Assembly (NCBI RefSeq): GCF_900142295.1
Contig: NZ_FSRL01000001.1
Location: 1,054,001 to 1,118,000 of the forward strand
DNA from: Vannielia litorea
GTDB taxonomy: Bacteria > Pseudomonadota > Alphaproteobacteria > Rhodobacterales > Rhodobacteraceae
Direction: 5' to 3'
Length of the DNA stretch: 64,000 bases
Part shown: piece by piece, positions 53,447 to 63,851 of the stretch
How positions within the stretch are numbered: position 1 is the first letter of the stretch
Layout of the letters: every line of letters begins with the position of its first letter
Notes under the pieces: generated by a model
Seen by the model: only the letters and a program-made list of their open reading frames with translations
What the model was told of the DNA's origin: nothing
Databases searched by the model: none
Position numbers and translations under genes: made by a program

Positions 53447-53512
53447 CATTTCTGCTTTCGTCGGGGCGCGACTCGGTGCATAACTTGCGCCGAGGACACC
53501 TGGGAGGAAAAC

Positions 53513-55114
53513 GTGTCGAAGGGGGCGCCCACGGAGCCGGTCGATCTGTTCGTGATCGGTGGCGGCATCAATGGCTGCGGCATCGCACGCGATGCGGCGG
53601 GCCGGGGGCTCTCGGTGCGCCTCGCCGAGATGGGTGACCTGGCGCAGGCGACCTCCTCCTCCTCGACCAAGCTCTTTCATGGCGGGCTGCGGTATCTGGA
53701 GTTCTTCGAGTTCCGGCTGGTGCGGGAGGCCCTGGAAGAGCGCGAGGTGCTTTTGCGGAACATGCCGCACATCTCCTGGCCTATGAGATTTGTGCTTCCT
53801 TATCATAAGGATATGCGGTTCGAGAAGGCGACGCCGACCTCGCGGCTGCTCTCCTTCGCGATGCCCTGGATGCGCGGACGGCGGCCGGCCTGGCTGATCC
53901 GCCTGGGGCTCTTCCTTTACGATCACCTGGGCGGGCGCAAGATCCTGCCCGGCACCGCCACACTCAGCCTGCCCGGCACGGCGGAGGGCGCGCCGCTCCA
54001 GCCGCGCTTCGAGCGGGCCTATGAGTATTCGGACTGCTGGGTGGAGGACTCGCGGCTCGTGGTGCTCAACGCGCGGGACGCGGAGGCGCGGGGCGCGACG
54101 ATCCTGACGCGGACCAAGGTGCTATCGGCCCATGTCGAAGACGGGCTCTGGATCGTGGAAACGCAAAATACCGAAAGCGGACAGAAGGCGACCCACAGTG
54201 CGCGCATGCTTGTCAACGCCGGCGGCCCCTGGGTGGGGGAGATCCTGAGCCACACGATCCGCTCCAACTCGACAGAGGGCGTTCGGCTGGTGCGCGGCTC
54301 GCATATCGTGACGCGGCGGCTCTACGACCACGACAAGGCCTATTTCTTCCAGGGCGAGGATGGGCGGATCATCTTTGCCATTCCCTACGAGCAGGATTTC
54401 ACCCTGATCGGCACCACCGAATGTGCCCATGATGACCCCGGCGAAGCGCCGCGCTGCACCGAGGAGGAGCGCGACTACCTGATCGACTTCGCCGGGCGCT
54501 ACCTGAAGGCGCCGATCACGGCGGAGGATATCGTCTGGACCTATTCGGGCGTGAGGCCGCTCTACGACGAGGGCGCCAGCTCGGCCACCGCGGCGACGCG
54601 GGACTACACGCTGAAGGTGGACAGCTCGGCAGGCGCGCCGGTGCTGAATGTGTTTGGCGGCAAGATCACCACCTACCGGCGGTTGGCGGAGGCCGCGCTG
54701 GACAAGATCGCGCCGCATTTCCAGGGTCTTGGCCGCAAGTGGACAGAAACCGCCCCGCTGCCCGGAGGCGACTTTGCTCATGACGGGGCGCGGGCGCTGG
54801 CCGAGGGGCTGCGCGGGGAGTATCCGTTTCTCGAGGCTGCGCAGGCCGCGCGGCTGGTGCGGGCCTACGGCACGGAGGCGCGGGCCGTTCTGGGCAAGGC
54901 GGCCAGTGCCGCAGACCTGGGGCAGGACTTTGGCGCGGGGCTGACCCGGGCCGAGGTGGACTGGCTGATGGCGCATGAATACGCCCGCACCGCGGACGAC
55001 ATCCTGTGGCGGCGCAGCAAGCTGGGCCTGCGGCTCTCGGCCGACCAGGTCAAGGCGCTGGAAGCCTACTTGAAAACCCATCGCCGGGACGCGAGCCCGG
55101 CGGCGGCGGAATAG
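53513..55114 (+). CDS. glpD: Glycerol-3-phosphate dehydrogenase (FAD, respiratory)
   Basis: A 533-residue flavoprotein oxidising glycerol-3-phosphate to DHAP at the inner membrane and feeding electrons to quinone. The FAD motif is FVIGGGINGCGIARDAAGRG near residue 14, followed by TSSSSTKLFHGGLRYLE, the GlpD/GlpA family signature. It starts with GTG after GGGAGG. It is the first gene of the glp operon and overlaps no neighbour; glpS follows after 8 bp. Confidence 0.95.
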   Translation: MSKGAPTEPVDLFVIGGGINGCGIARDAAGRGLSVRLAEMGDLAQATSSSSTKLFHGGLRYLEFFEFRLVREALEEREVLLRNMPHISWPMRFVLPYHKDMRFEKATPTSRLLSFAMPWMRGRRPAWLIRLGLFLYDHLGGRKILPGTATLSLPGTAEGAPLQPRFERAYEYSDCWVEDSRLVVLNARDAEARGATILTRTKVLSAHVEDGLWIVETQNTESGQKATHSARMLVNAGGPWVGEILSHTIRSNSTEGVRLVRGSHIVTRRLYDHDKAYFFQGEDGRIIFAIPYEQDFTLIGTTECAHDDPGEAPRCTEEERDYLIDFAGRYLKAPITAEDIVWTYSGVRPLYDEGASSATAATRDYTLKVDSSAGAPVLNVFGGKITTYRRLAEAALDKIAPHFQGLGRKWTETAPLPGGDFAHDGARALAEGLRGEYPFLEAAQAARLVRAYGTEARAVLGKAASAADLGQDFGAGLTRAEVDWLMAHEYARTADDILWRRSKLGLRLSADQVKALEAYLKTHRRDASPAAAE

Positions 55115-55122
55115 GGGGACGC

Positions 55123-56211
55123 ATGGTTCTGGAACTGAAGTCCGTGAGCAAGGTGGTGGGGCGTCAGACGCATATTCACCCCACGGATCTCCACCTCGAG
55201 AACGGCACGATGAACGTGCTGCTCGGGCCTACGCTCGCGGGCAAGACCAGCCTGATGCGCCTCATGGCGGGCCTCGACCAACCGACCGAGGGGCGGGTGT
55301 TCTGGAACGGCGAGGACGTGACGGGGATGCGGGTGCAGGACCGGCAGGTGGCGATGGTCTACCAGCAGTTCATCAACTACCCGACGATGACCGTCTACGA
55401 CAACATCGCATCGCCCTTGCGGCTGCAGGGCAAGGACAAGGCGACTATCGACGCCGCCGTCCACAAGACCGCCGAGATGATGAAGCTCACCCCCATGCTC
55501 GACCGCAGGCCGCTGGAGCTTTCGGGCGGGCAGCAACAGCGTTGCGCCCTGGCGCGGGCCCTGGTGAAGGGGGCGGGGCTGGTGCTGCTCGACGAGCCGC
55601 TGGCCAACCTCGACTACAAGCTGCGCGAGGAACTGCGCGTGGAGATCCCGAAGATCTTCGAGGAGTCGGGCGCGATCTTTGTCTATGCCACCACCGAGCC
55701 GGAGGAGGCGCTGCTGCTCGGCGGCAACACGGCGACGCTCTGGGAGGGGCGGGTGACGCAGTTCGGGCTGACGCCGGATGTCTATCGCCGCCCTGTGGAT
55801 GCCACCACGGCGCGGGTGTTCTCGGACCCGCCGATGAACTTCTTGCAGGTGTCCAAGACGGGCAACAAGCTGATGTTCGGCGAGGGACAGAGCGCGCCCG
55901 CGACCGGCAAGCTGGCGGAGCTGCCCGACGGGCGCTACCTGGCCGGGTTCCGGCCCAACCACCTGGAGATCGGGCAGCACACGCCGAGTGCGATGAAGTT
56001 CAACACGCGGCTTTCGGTGACCGAGCTGACCGGGTCGGAGACCTTCGTGCATCTCGACCATGCCGGCGAGCGCTGGGTCGGGCTCATTCACGGGGTGCAC
56101 AACCTCGAGCCGGGGGCCGACCTCGCGGTGTGGCTCGACCCGAGCCACGTGTACATCTTCGATGCCGAGGGGGCGCTGGTGGCGCCTGCCTCCTACGCGG
56201 CGGCGGCCTGA
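55123..56211 (+). CDS. glpS: Glycerol ABC importer ATPase GlpS
   Basis: A 362-residue ATPase of the GlpSTPQV glycerol importer. Walker A is GPTLAGKT (35-42), the signature LSGGQ is intact (133-137), and the Walker B DEP is at 157-159. The H-loop position holds Thr (191, in YATTEPEEA) instead of His. The C-terminal TOBE-like region spans about 240-362. Its partner GlpT has the His but a degenerate signature, so the two likely form one working ATP site. Confidence 0.92.
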   Translation: MVLELKSVSKVVGRQTHIHPTDLHLENGTMNVLLGPTLAGKTSLMRLMAGLDQPTEGRVFWNGEDVTGMRVQDRQVAMVYQQFINYPTMTVYDNIASPLRLQGKDKATIDAAVHKTAEMMKLTPMLDRRPLELSGGQQQRCALARALVKGAGLVLLDEPLANLDYKLREELRVEIPKIFEESGAIFVYATTEPEEALLLGGNTATLWEGRVTQFGLTPDVYRRPVDATTARVFSDPPMNFLQVSKTGNKLMFGEGQSAPATGKLAELPDGRYLAGFRPNHLEIGQHTPSAMKFNTRLSVTELTGSETFVHLDHAGERWVGLIHGVHNLEPGADLAVWLDPSHVYIFDAEGALVAPASYAAAA

Positions 56212-56219
56212 GGGGGACC

Positions 56220-57299
56220 ATGGCACAGATCACGCTCGACAACCTCGCGCACTCCTACCTCGCCGATCCGGCGAGCGAGGACGACTGGGCGCTGAAGGAG
56301 CTCAACCACACCTGGGAGGATGGCGCGGCCTATGCGCTGCTGGGGGCCTCGGGCTGCGGCAAGTCCACCCTGCTCAACATCATCTCGGGACTGCTGATGC
56401 CCTCGCGCGGCCGCATTCTCTTTGGCGAGCAGGACGTGACCTTTGCGCCCACCGCCGAGCGCAACATCGCGCAGGTGTTCCAGTTTCCGGTCGTCTACGA
56501 CACCATGACCGTGCGGGACAACCTGGCGTTTCCGCTGAGAAACCGGGGCCATGACGAGGCCTATGTGGCCGAACGGGTGGGCGAGATTGCCCGGATGATC
56601 GGCATGGAGGAGGTGTTGAACCGCAAGGCGCGGGGCCTCACGGCGGACGCCAAGCAGAAGATCAGTCTCGGGCGCGGCATGGTGCGCAAGGATGTGAACG
56701 CGCTGCTGTTCGACGAGCCGCTCACCGTGATCGACCCGCACATGAAGTGGGAGCTGCGGACCCAGCTCAAACAGCTGCATCACGACTTTGGCCATACGAT
56801 GATCTATGTCACCCACGACCAGACCGAAGCGCTGACCTTCGCCGACAAGGTGGTGGTGATGCACGATGGCCGGGTGGTGCAGATCGGCACGCCCGAGGAG
56901 CTTTTCGAGCGGCCGGAGCATACCTTCGTGGGCTATTTCATCGGCTCGCCCGGGATGAACCTGATCCCGGCAAGGGTGGAGGGCAACCGCGCCTATATCG
57001 ACGGCGCCGAGCTGGCGCTGGCGCATGGCTACGGGGCGGTTTCCGGCCGGGTCGCGCTTGGGGTGCGGCCCGAGTATGCGCGGCTGTCGGCCACGGAGGG
57101 CCTGCCGGTCAAGGTGCGCCGGGTGGAGGACGTGGGCCGCCACAAGATCGTGCGGGCGGAGTTCTTTGGCAGCGAGATCAACGTGATCGCGGGGGAGGGC
57201 GACGAGATCGGCGCCGACATGACCCGGGTGGCCTTCGACCCGGCGCATGTGAACGTCTACGCCGACGACTGGCGGGTGAGCCCGGAGGAAGCGGCGTGA
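56220..57299 (+). CDS. glpT: Glycerol ABC importer ATPase GlpT
   Basis: A 359-residue ATPase. Walker A is GASGCGKS (42-49), Walker B ends FDEP, and the H-loop YVTHDQTEA with His199 is normal. The ABC signature is strongly altered: LTADAKQK (140-147) aligns where LSGGQQQR is expected. Together with GlpS it forms an asymmetric pair. It starts 8 bp after glpS with an AGGGGGAC site. Confidence 0.92.
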   Translation: MAQITLDNLAHSYLADPASEDDWALKELNHTWEDGAAYALLGASGCGKSTLLNIISGLLMPSRGRILFGEQDVTFAPTAERNIAQVFQFPVVYDTMTVRDNLAFPLRNRGHDEAYVAERVGEIARMIGMEEVLNRKARGLTADAKQKISLGRGMVRKDVNALLFDEPLTVIDPHMKWELRTQLKQLHHDFGHTMIYVTHDQTEALTFADKVVVMHDGRVVQIGTPEELFERPEHTFVGYFIGSPGMNLIPARVEGNRAYIDGAELALAHGYGAVSGRVALGVRPEYARLSATEGLPVKVRRVEDVGRHKIVRAEFFGSEINVIAGEGDEIGADMTRVAFDPAHVNVYADDWRVSPEEAA

Positions 57300-57357
57300 T
57301 GCACCCCGTCTCCCCCCGCTGCGCCGTCATCCACACCCTGTCTGCAGGAGCCGCCTG

Positions 57358-57358
<1 letters not shown>
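57299..57358 (+). other. 19-codon frame bridging glpT and glpP
   Basis: An ATG overlaps the glpT stop (TGATG) and its TGA overlaps the glpP ATG (TGATG). The peptide would be MHPVSPRCAVIHTLSAGAA. A separate GCAGGAG site lies before glpP, so the peptide may be spurious, or it may couple translation across the junction. Confidence 0.3.
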
Positions 57359-59072
<1,714 letters not shown>

Positions 59073-59098
59073 TGACACGGTTTGTTAACCAAAGCGCC

Positions 59099-59164
59099 GT
59101 CATCCTCGGGCTTGACCCGAGGATCTCCTGTCAACGAGATCCTCGGGTCAGGCCCGAGGATGAC
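59099..59164. repeat. Dispersed palindromic element, complete copy
   Basis: Two hairpins, ATCCTCGGG...CCCGAGGAT at 59102-59124 and 59139-59161, in opposite orientation. The outer ends GTCATCC / GGATGAC are inverted, so the 66-bp element is palindromic overall. It lies 27 bp after glpQ and 17 bp before the GIY-YIG start. Confidence 0.9.
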
Positions 59165-59180
59165 AAGAGGCTACGGCGGG

Positions 59181-59498
59181 ATGGACAAGCAGATGGCGGT
59201 CTACATGATGACCAACAAGCCGCGCGGGACGCTCTACATCGGCGTGACCAGCGGGTTGGTCGGGCGGGTCTGGCAGCATCGGACCCACGCGTTTCCTGGC
59301 TTCACCGATCTGTACAATCTCGACAAGCTGGTCTGGTACGAGACGCACGAGGAGCCGACTGTTGCGATACAGCGGGAGAAATCGCTGAAACGCTGGTACC
59401 GGCGGTGGAAGATCGACCTGATCGAGAAGGCCAATCCCGGCTGGCGGGATCTCTGGTACGAGATTTGCCCCGGGGCAGAGGCAGAGGCGGACGTCTGA
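59181..59498 (+). CDS. GIY-YIG nuclease family protein
   Basis: A 105-residue protein consisting of one GIY-YIG domain: VYMM stands for GIY (residues 7-10), YIG is exact at 19-21, the catalytic-type Arg is 29 (GLVGRVWQHR) and Glu is 67 (QREKSLKRW). This is the short UPF0213/YhbQ-like type with no added DNA-binding domain. It is flanked on both sides, within 17 and 6 bp, by copies of the dispersed palindrome, and it interrupts the glp operon. The ATG at 59181 is used; the frame upstream reads through the repeat. Confidence 0.85.
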   Translation: MDKQMAVYMMTNKPRGTLYIGVTSGLVGRVWQHRTHAFPGFTDLYNLDKLVWYETHEEPTVAIQREKSLKRWYRRWKIDLIEKANPGWRDLWYEICPGAEAEADV

Positions 59499-59503
59499 AG
59501 GCC

Positions 59504-59587
59504 GTCATCCTCGGGCCTGACCCGAGGATCTCTCATTTTCCGTCGCACCCAGCCGCAAGAGGTCCTCGGGTCAAGCCCGAGGATGAC
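59504..59587. repeat. Dispersed palindromic element, complete copy with longer spacer
   Basis: Hairpins at 59507-59529 and 59562-59584, inverted relative to each other, with a ~32-nt spacer. Outer ends GTCATCC and GGATGAC match those of the copy at 59.1 kb. It begins 6 bp after the GIY-YIG stop codon. Confidence 0.9.
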
Positions 59588-59624
59588 CGCTTCCTGAAAA
59601 TCCTGAGCAATAGGAGCCGCTGAC

Positions 59625-59897
59625 ATGGACTGGATGGCATGGACATGGCCCACCGCGATCTTCTTTCTCGTGATCGCCAGCCTGCTGATCACCTTCACCG
59701 TGCTCGCAATCAAGTTCCCCGAGACGCCCCGCAAGGGCGTGCTCCAGATCGAGACCACGAGGGGCGACCGCCTCTTCATCACCCTTCTCGGCTCGGCCTT
59801 CATCAACCTGGCCTGGCTCGGATTGACCGGATGGCCCCAACCCTGGGCGCTGGTCCTCTGCCTGATCTATGCCGCAGCGGTGTTTCGCTGGGTGTAG
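59625..59897 (+). CDS. DUF2160 family membrane protein of the glycerol transport operon
   Basis: A 90-residue protein with two to three membrane helices. Proteins of this family sit between the GlpQ permease and GlpV binding-protein genes in rhizobia and roseobacters, so a role in the glycerol importer is likely but untested here. GGAGCC precedes the ATG. It is separated from glpQ by the GIY-YIG/repeat insertion. Confidence 0.85.
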   Translation: MDWMAWTWPTAIFFLVIASLLITFTVLAIKFPETPRKGVLQIETTRGDRLFITLLGSAFINLAWLGLTGWPQPWALVLCLIYAAAVFRWV

Positions 59898-59956
59898 CGC
59901 AGGAATAACGGCCGCGACCAACGCGGCGCTTCATAACCCAACAGGGAGGAGAAATC

Positions 59957-61693
59957 ATGAAGCTCAATCTCAGATCAACCACCGCCTTTACCGGCGGGCT
60001 CGCGGTGGCGCTCAGCCTCGCCGTGCCGGCCTTTGCCGGGATGGACGAGGCCCGCGCCTTCCTCGACGCCGAGATCGGCGACCTCTCCACGCTCACCCGC
60101 GAGGAGCAGGAAGCCGAGATGCAGTGGTTCGTCGATGCCGCGCAGCCCTTTGCGGGCATGGACATCAAGGTGGTGTCGGAGACGATCACCACCCACGAGT
60201 ACGAGGCCCAGGTGCTGGCCCCGGCCTTTACCGCGATCACCGGCATCCAGATCACCCACGACCTCATCGGCGAGGGCGACGTGGTGGAGAAGCTGCAAAC
60301 CCAAATGCAGTCTGGCGAGAACGTTTATGATGCCTACATCAACGACAGCGACCTGATCGGCACCCATTGGCGCTACCAGCAGGCCCACAACCTGACCGAC
60401 TGGATGGCGGGCGAGGGTGCGGATGTCACCAACCCCGGGCTCGCCCTCGATGATTTCATCGGCCTGTCGTTCACCACCGGACCCGATGGCAAGGTCTACC
60501 AGCTGCCCGACCAGCAGTTCGCCAACCTCTACTGGTTCCGCTACGACTGGTTCAACGACGAGAAGACCAAGGCCGACTTCAAGGAAGCCTATGGCTACGA
60601 CCTCGGCGTGCCGGTCAACTGGTCGGCCTACGAGGACATCGCCGAGTTCTTCACCGGGCGCGACATGTCTTACGCCGGCGGCCCCTCCGAGGGCGTCTAT
60701 GGCAACATGGACTACGGCAAGAAAGACCCGTCTCTCGGCTGGCGCTACACCGATGCGTGGATGTCGATGGCCGGCATGGGCGACAAGGGCGAGCCCAACG
60801 GCCTGCCGGTCGACGAATGGGGCATCCGGGTGAACGAGAACTCCCAGCCCGTCGGCTCCTGCGTGGCCCGTGGCGGCGCGACGAACGGCCCCGCCGCCGT
60901 TTACGCCGTGACCAAGGCCATCGAGTGGCTCCAGAAATACTCGCCCCCGGCTGCCGCCGGCATGACCTTCGGCGAGGCCGGCCCGGTGCCGGCGCAGGGC
61001 TCTATTGCCCAGCAGATGTTCTGGTACACCGCCTTCACCGCCGACATGGTGGGGGATGGGGCCTCTGCGGTGCTCAACGAGGACGGCACGCCGAAGTGGC
61101 GCATGGCCCCCAGCCCGCATGGCGCCTACTGGGAAGAGGGCACCAAGATCGGCTACCAGGACGCCGGCAGCTGGACGCTGCTGAAGTCCACGCCCATCGA
61201 CCGTGCCAAGGCGGCCTGGCTCTATGCCCAGTTCGTCACCTCCAAGACGGTGGATGTGAAGAAGTCCCACGTGGGCCTCACCTTCATCCGCGAGTCGACC
61301 ATCCAGCACGACAGCTTCACCGAGCGGGCTCCCAAGCTCGGCGGTCTGGTCGAGTTCTACCGCTCGCCCGCGCGGGTGCAGTGGTCGCCCACCGGCACCA
61401 ACGTGCCCGACTACCCCAAGCTGGCGCAGCTCTGGTGGCAGAACATCGGTGATGCGATGTCGGGTGCGAAGACCCCTCAGGAGGCGCTGGACTCGCTCTG
61501 CGCCGACCAGGAGCGGGTGCTGGAGCGGCTTGAGCGCGCAGGCGTTCAGGGCGATCTCGGCCCGGTGCTGAACGAGGAGAAGGACCCTGAGGAGTGGCTG
61601 GCGATGCCCGGCGCGCCCAAGGCCAAGCTCGACAACGAGGATCCGACCCCGGAGACCGTCAGCTACGACGAGCTGATCGCCTCCTGGAAGTAA
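59957..61693 (+). CDS. glpV: Glycerol ABC importer substrate-binding protein GlpV
   Basis: A 578-residue periplasmic binding protein of SBP family 1, with a signal peptide to AFA at residue 27. The mature N-terminus GMDEARAFLDAEIGDLSTLT and a long internal insertion are typical of GlpV; the size exceeds that of ordinary maltose-type binding proteins. AGGGAGGAG precedes the ATG. It binds glycerol and feeds it to GlpPQST. Confidence 0.92.
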   Translation: MKLNLRSTTAFTGGLAVALSLAVPAFAGMDEARAFLDAEIGDLSTLTREEQEAEMQWFVDAAQPFAGMDIKVVSETITTHEYEAQVLAPAFTAITGIQITHDLIGEGDVVEKLQTQMQSGENVYDAYINDSDLIGTHWRYQQAHNLTDWMAGEGADVTNPGLALDDFIGLSFTTGPDGKVYQLPDQQFANLYWFRYDWFNDEKTKADFKEAYGYDLGVPVNWSAYEDIAEFFTGRDMSYAGGPSEGVYGNMDYGKKDPSLGWRYTDAWMSMAGMGDKGEPNGLPVDEWGIRVNENSQPVGSCVARGGATNGPAAVYAVTKAIEWLQKYSPPAAAGMTFGEAGPVPAQGSIAQQMFWYTAFTADMVGDGASAVLNEDGTPKWRMAPSPHGAYWEEGTKIGYQDAGSWTLLKSTPIDRAKAAWLYAQFVTSKTVDVKKSHVGLTFIRESTIQHDSFTERAPKLGGLVEFYRSPARVQWSPTGTNVPDYPKLAQLWWQNIGDAMSGAKTPQEALDSLCADQERVLERLERAGVQGDLGPVLNEEKDPEEWLAMPGAPKAKLDNEDPTPETVSYDELIASWK

Positions 61694-61706
61694 CCTGTCC
61701 TCCCCA

Positions 61707-61749
61707 GGCCGGGGCTGCCCTTGCGGGTGGCCCCGGCCGCTTTGTCTTT
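61707..61749 (+). terminator. Terminator after glpV
   Basis: Fourteen-base stem (61707-61720 with 61725-61738, two wobbles) and loop TTGC, followed by GCTTTGTCTTT. It begins 13 bp after the glpV stop and would reduce read-through into the next genes. Confidence 0.75.
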
Positions 61750-61813
61750 GACAGCCCGGCGATGTGTCGCTCACCCTGCACCTTGATCCTCGATGCCCTG
61801 ACGGAGCCGCGCC

Positions 61814-62299
61814 ATGCCCCCAGCGCCCCCGCCGCAGAACGTCTTTATCAAACGCGCGTCCATCGTGGTCGCGGGGGTGGTGCTGGTGATGATCCTGGTC
61901 GCGCCCTTCTACAACCGCACCCGCGCGCCGGGCGAGGCCATGGCGGCGGCCATGCTGCACGCCTTCGACGGGCAGGAGATCGCGGTGAAATGGCCCTCCG
62001 GCGAGATCGGGGTGCAGCAGGTCGGCCCCGGCCTCGCACCCTACACCATGCTCTGTCACCGCCACGAGCGCGCGTGGCGCGGGCTGATGGGCACGGCCGC
62101 GCCGCAACACCCCGATGCCTTCGAGTGCATCCTGCGCGTGGCCGAGCCCGAATCCGAGCTGCGCCGCCTGGCTATTGGTGCCATCGCCCTTCCGGAGCCG
62201 CCGCCACCGGAGGCGCTCGACGCCGCGGGCGCCCGCTGGCTCGACGGCTTTGTGCTGATCCCGCGCAGCGCCGAGGAACTGGAGCGCCTGCTGCGCTGA
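61814..62299 (+). CDS. Membrane-anchored hypothetical protein between glpV and glpK
   Basis: A 161-residue protein with one N-terminal membrane helix (SIVVAGVVLVMILVAPFY) and a soluble domain with two cysteines (MLCHRHERAW and FECILRVAE). I do not recognise it. It lies between the glpV terminator and glpK, on the same strand, and may share a promoter with glpK. Confidence 0.6.
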   Translation: MPPAPPPQNVFIKRASIVVAGVVLVMILVAPFYNRTRAPGEAMAAAMLHAFDGQEIAVKWPSGEIGVQQVGPGLAPYTMLCHRHERAWRGLMGTAAPQHPDAFECILRVAEPESELRRLAIGAIALPEPPPPEALDAAGARWLDGFVLIPRSAEELERLLR

Positions 62300-62363
62300 C
62301 CCCGCCCCGCGTGACGCGGGCTGCCGTCCACGCTAAACCATCCGTCAACAGGGAGGACACGCA

Positions 62364-63851
62364 ATGACCTACATTCTCGCCATCGACCAGGGCACCACCT
62401 CCTCCCGCGCCATTCTGTTCGATGCGCAGATGAAGCCCGTCGCCACTGCGCAGGAGGAATTCACCCAGCATTTCCCGGCTTCCGGTTGGGTCGAGCACGA
62501 GGCGGCCGATCTCTGGACCACCACCGCCGCCACCTGCCGCGCGGCGATCGAGAAGGCGGGCGCGTCGAGCGGCGATATCGCCGCCATCGGGATCACCAAC
62601 CAGCGCGAGACGACGGTGGTCTGGGACAGGACCACGGGGCGCGCCATTCACAACGCCATCGTCTGGCAGGACAGGCGCACCGCCGATTTTTGCCGCTCCC
62701 TCAAGGAGAAGGGCCATGAACCGGCGGTGACCGAGGCGACCGGGCTGCTGCTCGACCCGTATTTCTCTGGCACCAAGCTGCGCTGGATCCTCGACAACGT
62801 GGAGGGCGCGCGCGCGAAGGCGGAGGCGGGGGAGCTTGCCTTCGGCACGGTCGACAGCTGGATCATCTGGCACCTCACCGGCGGCAGGGCCCATGTGACC
62901 GATGCCACCAATGCGGCGCGGACGATGCTCTACGACATTCGCAAGGGCGCGTGGTCGGAGGAGATGTGCGGGCTGCTCGACATCCCCATGTCGATGCTGC
63001 CAGAGGTGAAGGACTGCGCCGCCGATTTCGGCACGACGCGGACCGATCTGTTCGGCGGCCGCGAGATCCCGATCCTCGGTGTCGCGGGCGACCAGCAGGC
63101 GGCAACGGTGGGGCAGGCCTGTTTCGAGCCGGGCATGATGAAATCGACCTACGGCACGGGCTGCTTTGCCCTGCTCAACACCGGGGCCGACCCGGTGAAG
63201 AGCGAGAACCGCTTGCTGACGACGATTGCCTACCAGCTCGACGGCAAACCGACCTATGCGCTGGAAGGCTCGATCTTCGTGGCAGGCGCGGTGGTGCAAT
63301 GGCTGCGCGACGGGATGAAGCTGATCCGCGAGGCGGGCGAGACCCAGCCGTTGGCGGAGCAGGCCGATACCGGGCAGGGGGTGGTGCTGGTGCCCGCCTT
63401 CACCGGCCTCGGTGCGCCCTATTGGGATGCCGATTGCCGTGGCGCCGTCTTCGGCCTGACGCGGGCGACCGGCCCGGCCGAGTTTGCCCGCGCCGCGCTG
63501 GAGAGCGTGGGCTACCAGACCCGCGACCTGCTGGAGGCGATGCAGGCCGACTGGGCGGGGAGCGGCGAAACCGCGTTGCGCGTGGACGGCGGCATGAGCG
63601 CCTCTGATTGGGCGATGCAGTTCCTGTCGGACATCATCGGCGCGCCGGTGGATCGGCCAAAGGTGCTGGAAACCACGGCCATGGGCGCGGCCTGGCTGGC
63701 GGGGCAGCGGGCAGGGGTCTACCCCGACCAGGCAGGCTTTGCCGAGACCTGGGCGCTGGACCGGAGCTTTGCGCCGGAGATGGCCGAGGGGGAACGGGAG
63801 GAGAAATACGCTCGCTGGAAGCGCGCGGTGGCGGCAACGCTCAGCTTTTAG
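62364..63851 (+). CDS. glpK: Glycerol kinase
   Basis: A 495-residue FGGY-family kinase making sn-glycerol-3-phosphate from glycerol and ATP. The start [20 protein letters not shown] holds the ATP/phosphate-binding motif. GCFALLNTG and [17 protein letters not shown] ([15 protein letters not shown]) blocks are present. AGGGAGGAC precedes the ATG. It provides the step between GlpSTPQV and GlpD. Its last 11 bp overlap a convergent regulator gene. Confidence 0.96.
   Translation: MTYILAIDQGTTSSRAILFDAQMKPVATAQEEFTQHFPASGWVEHEAADLWTTTAATCRAAIEKAGASSGDIAAIGITNQRETTVVWDRTTGRAIHNAIVWQDRRTADFCRSLKEKGHEPAVTEATGLLLDPYFSGTKLRWILDNVEGARAKAEAGELAFGTVDSWIIWHLTGGRAHVTDATNAARTMLYDIRKGAWSEEMCGLLDIPMSMLPEVKDCAADFGTTRTDLFGGREIPILGVAGDQQAATVGQACFEPGMMKSTYGTGCFALLNTGADPVKSENRLLTTIAYQLDGKPTYALEGSIFVAGAVVQWLRDGMKLIREAGETQPLAEQADTGQGVVLVPAFTGLGAPYWDADCRGAVFGLTRATGPAEFARAALESVGYQTRDLLEAMQADWAGSGETALRVDGGMSASDWAMQFLSDIIGAPVDRPKVLETTAMGAAWLAGQRAGVYPDQAGFAETWALDRSFAPEMAEGEREEKYARWKRAVAATLSF

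Noticed and set aside
59082..59180. Longer GIY-YIG protein starting upstream at 59082
   Set aside because: The added 33 residues are a translation of the palindromic repeat, which also occurs outside genes; the ATG at 59181 begins at the domain boundary.
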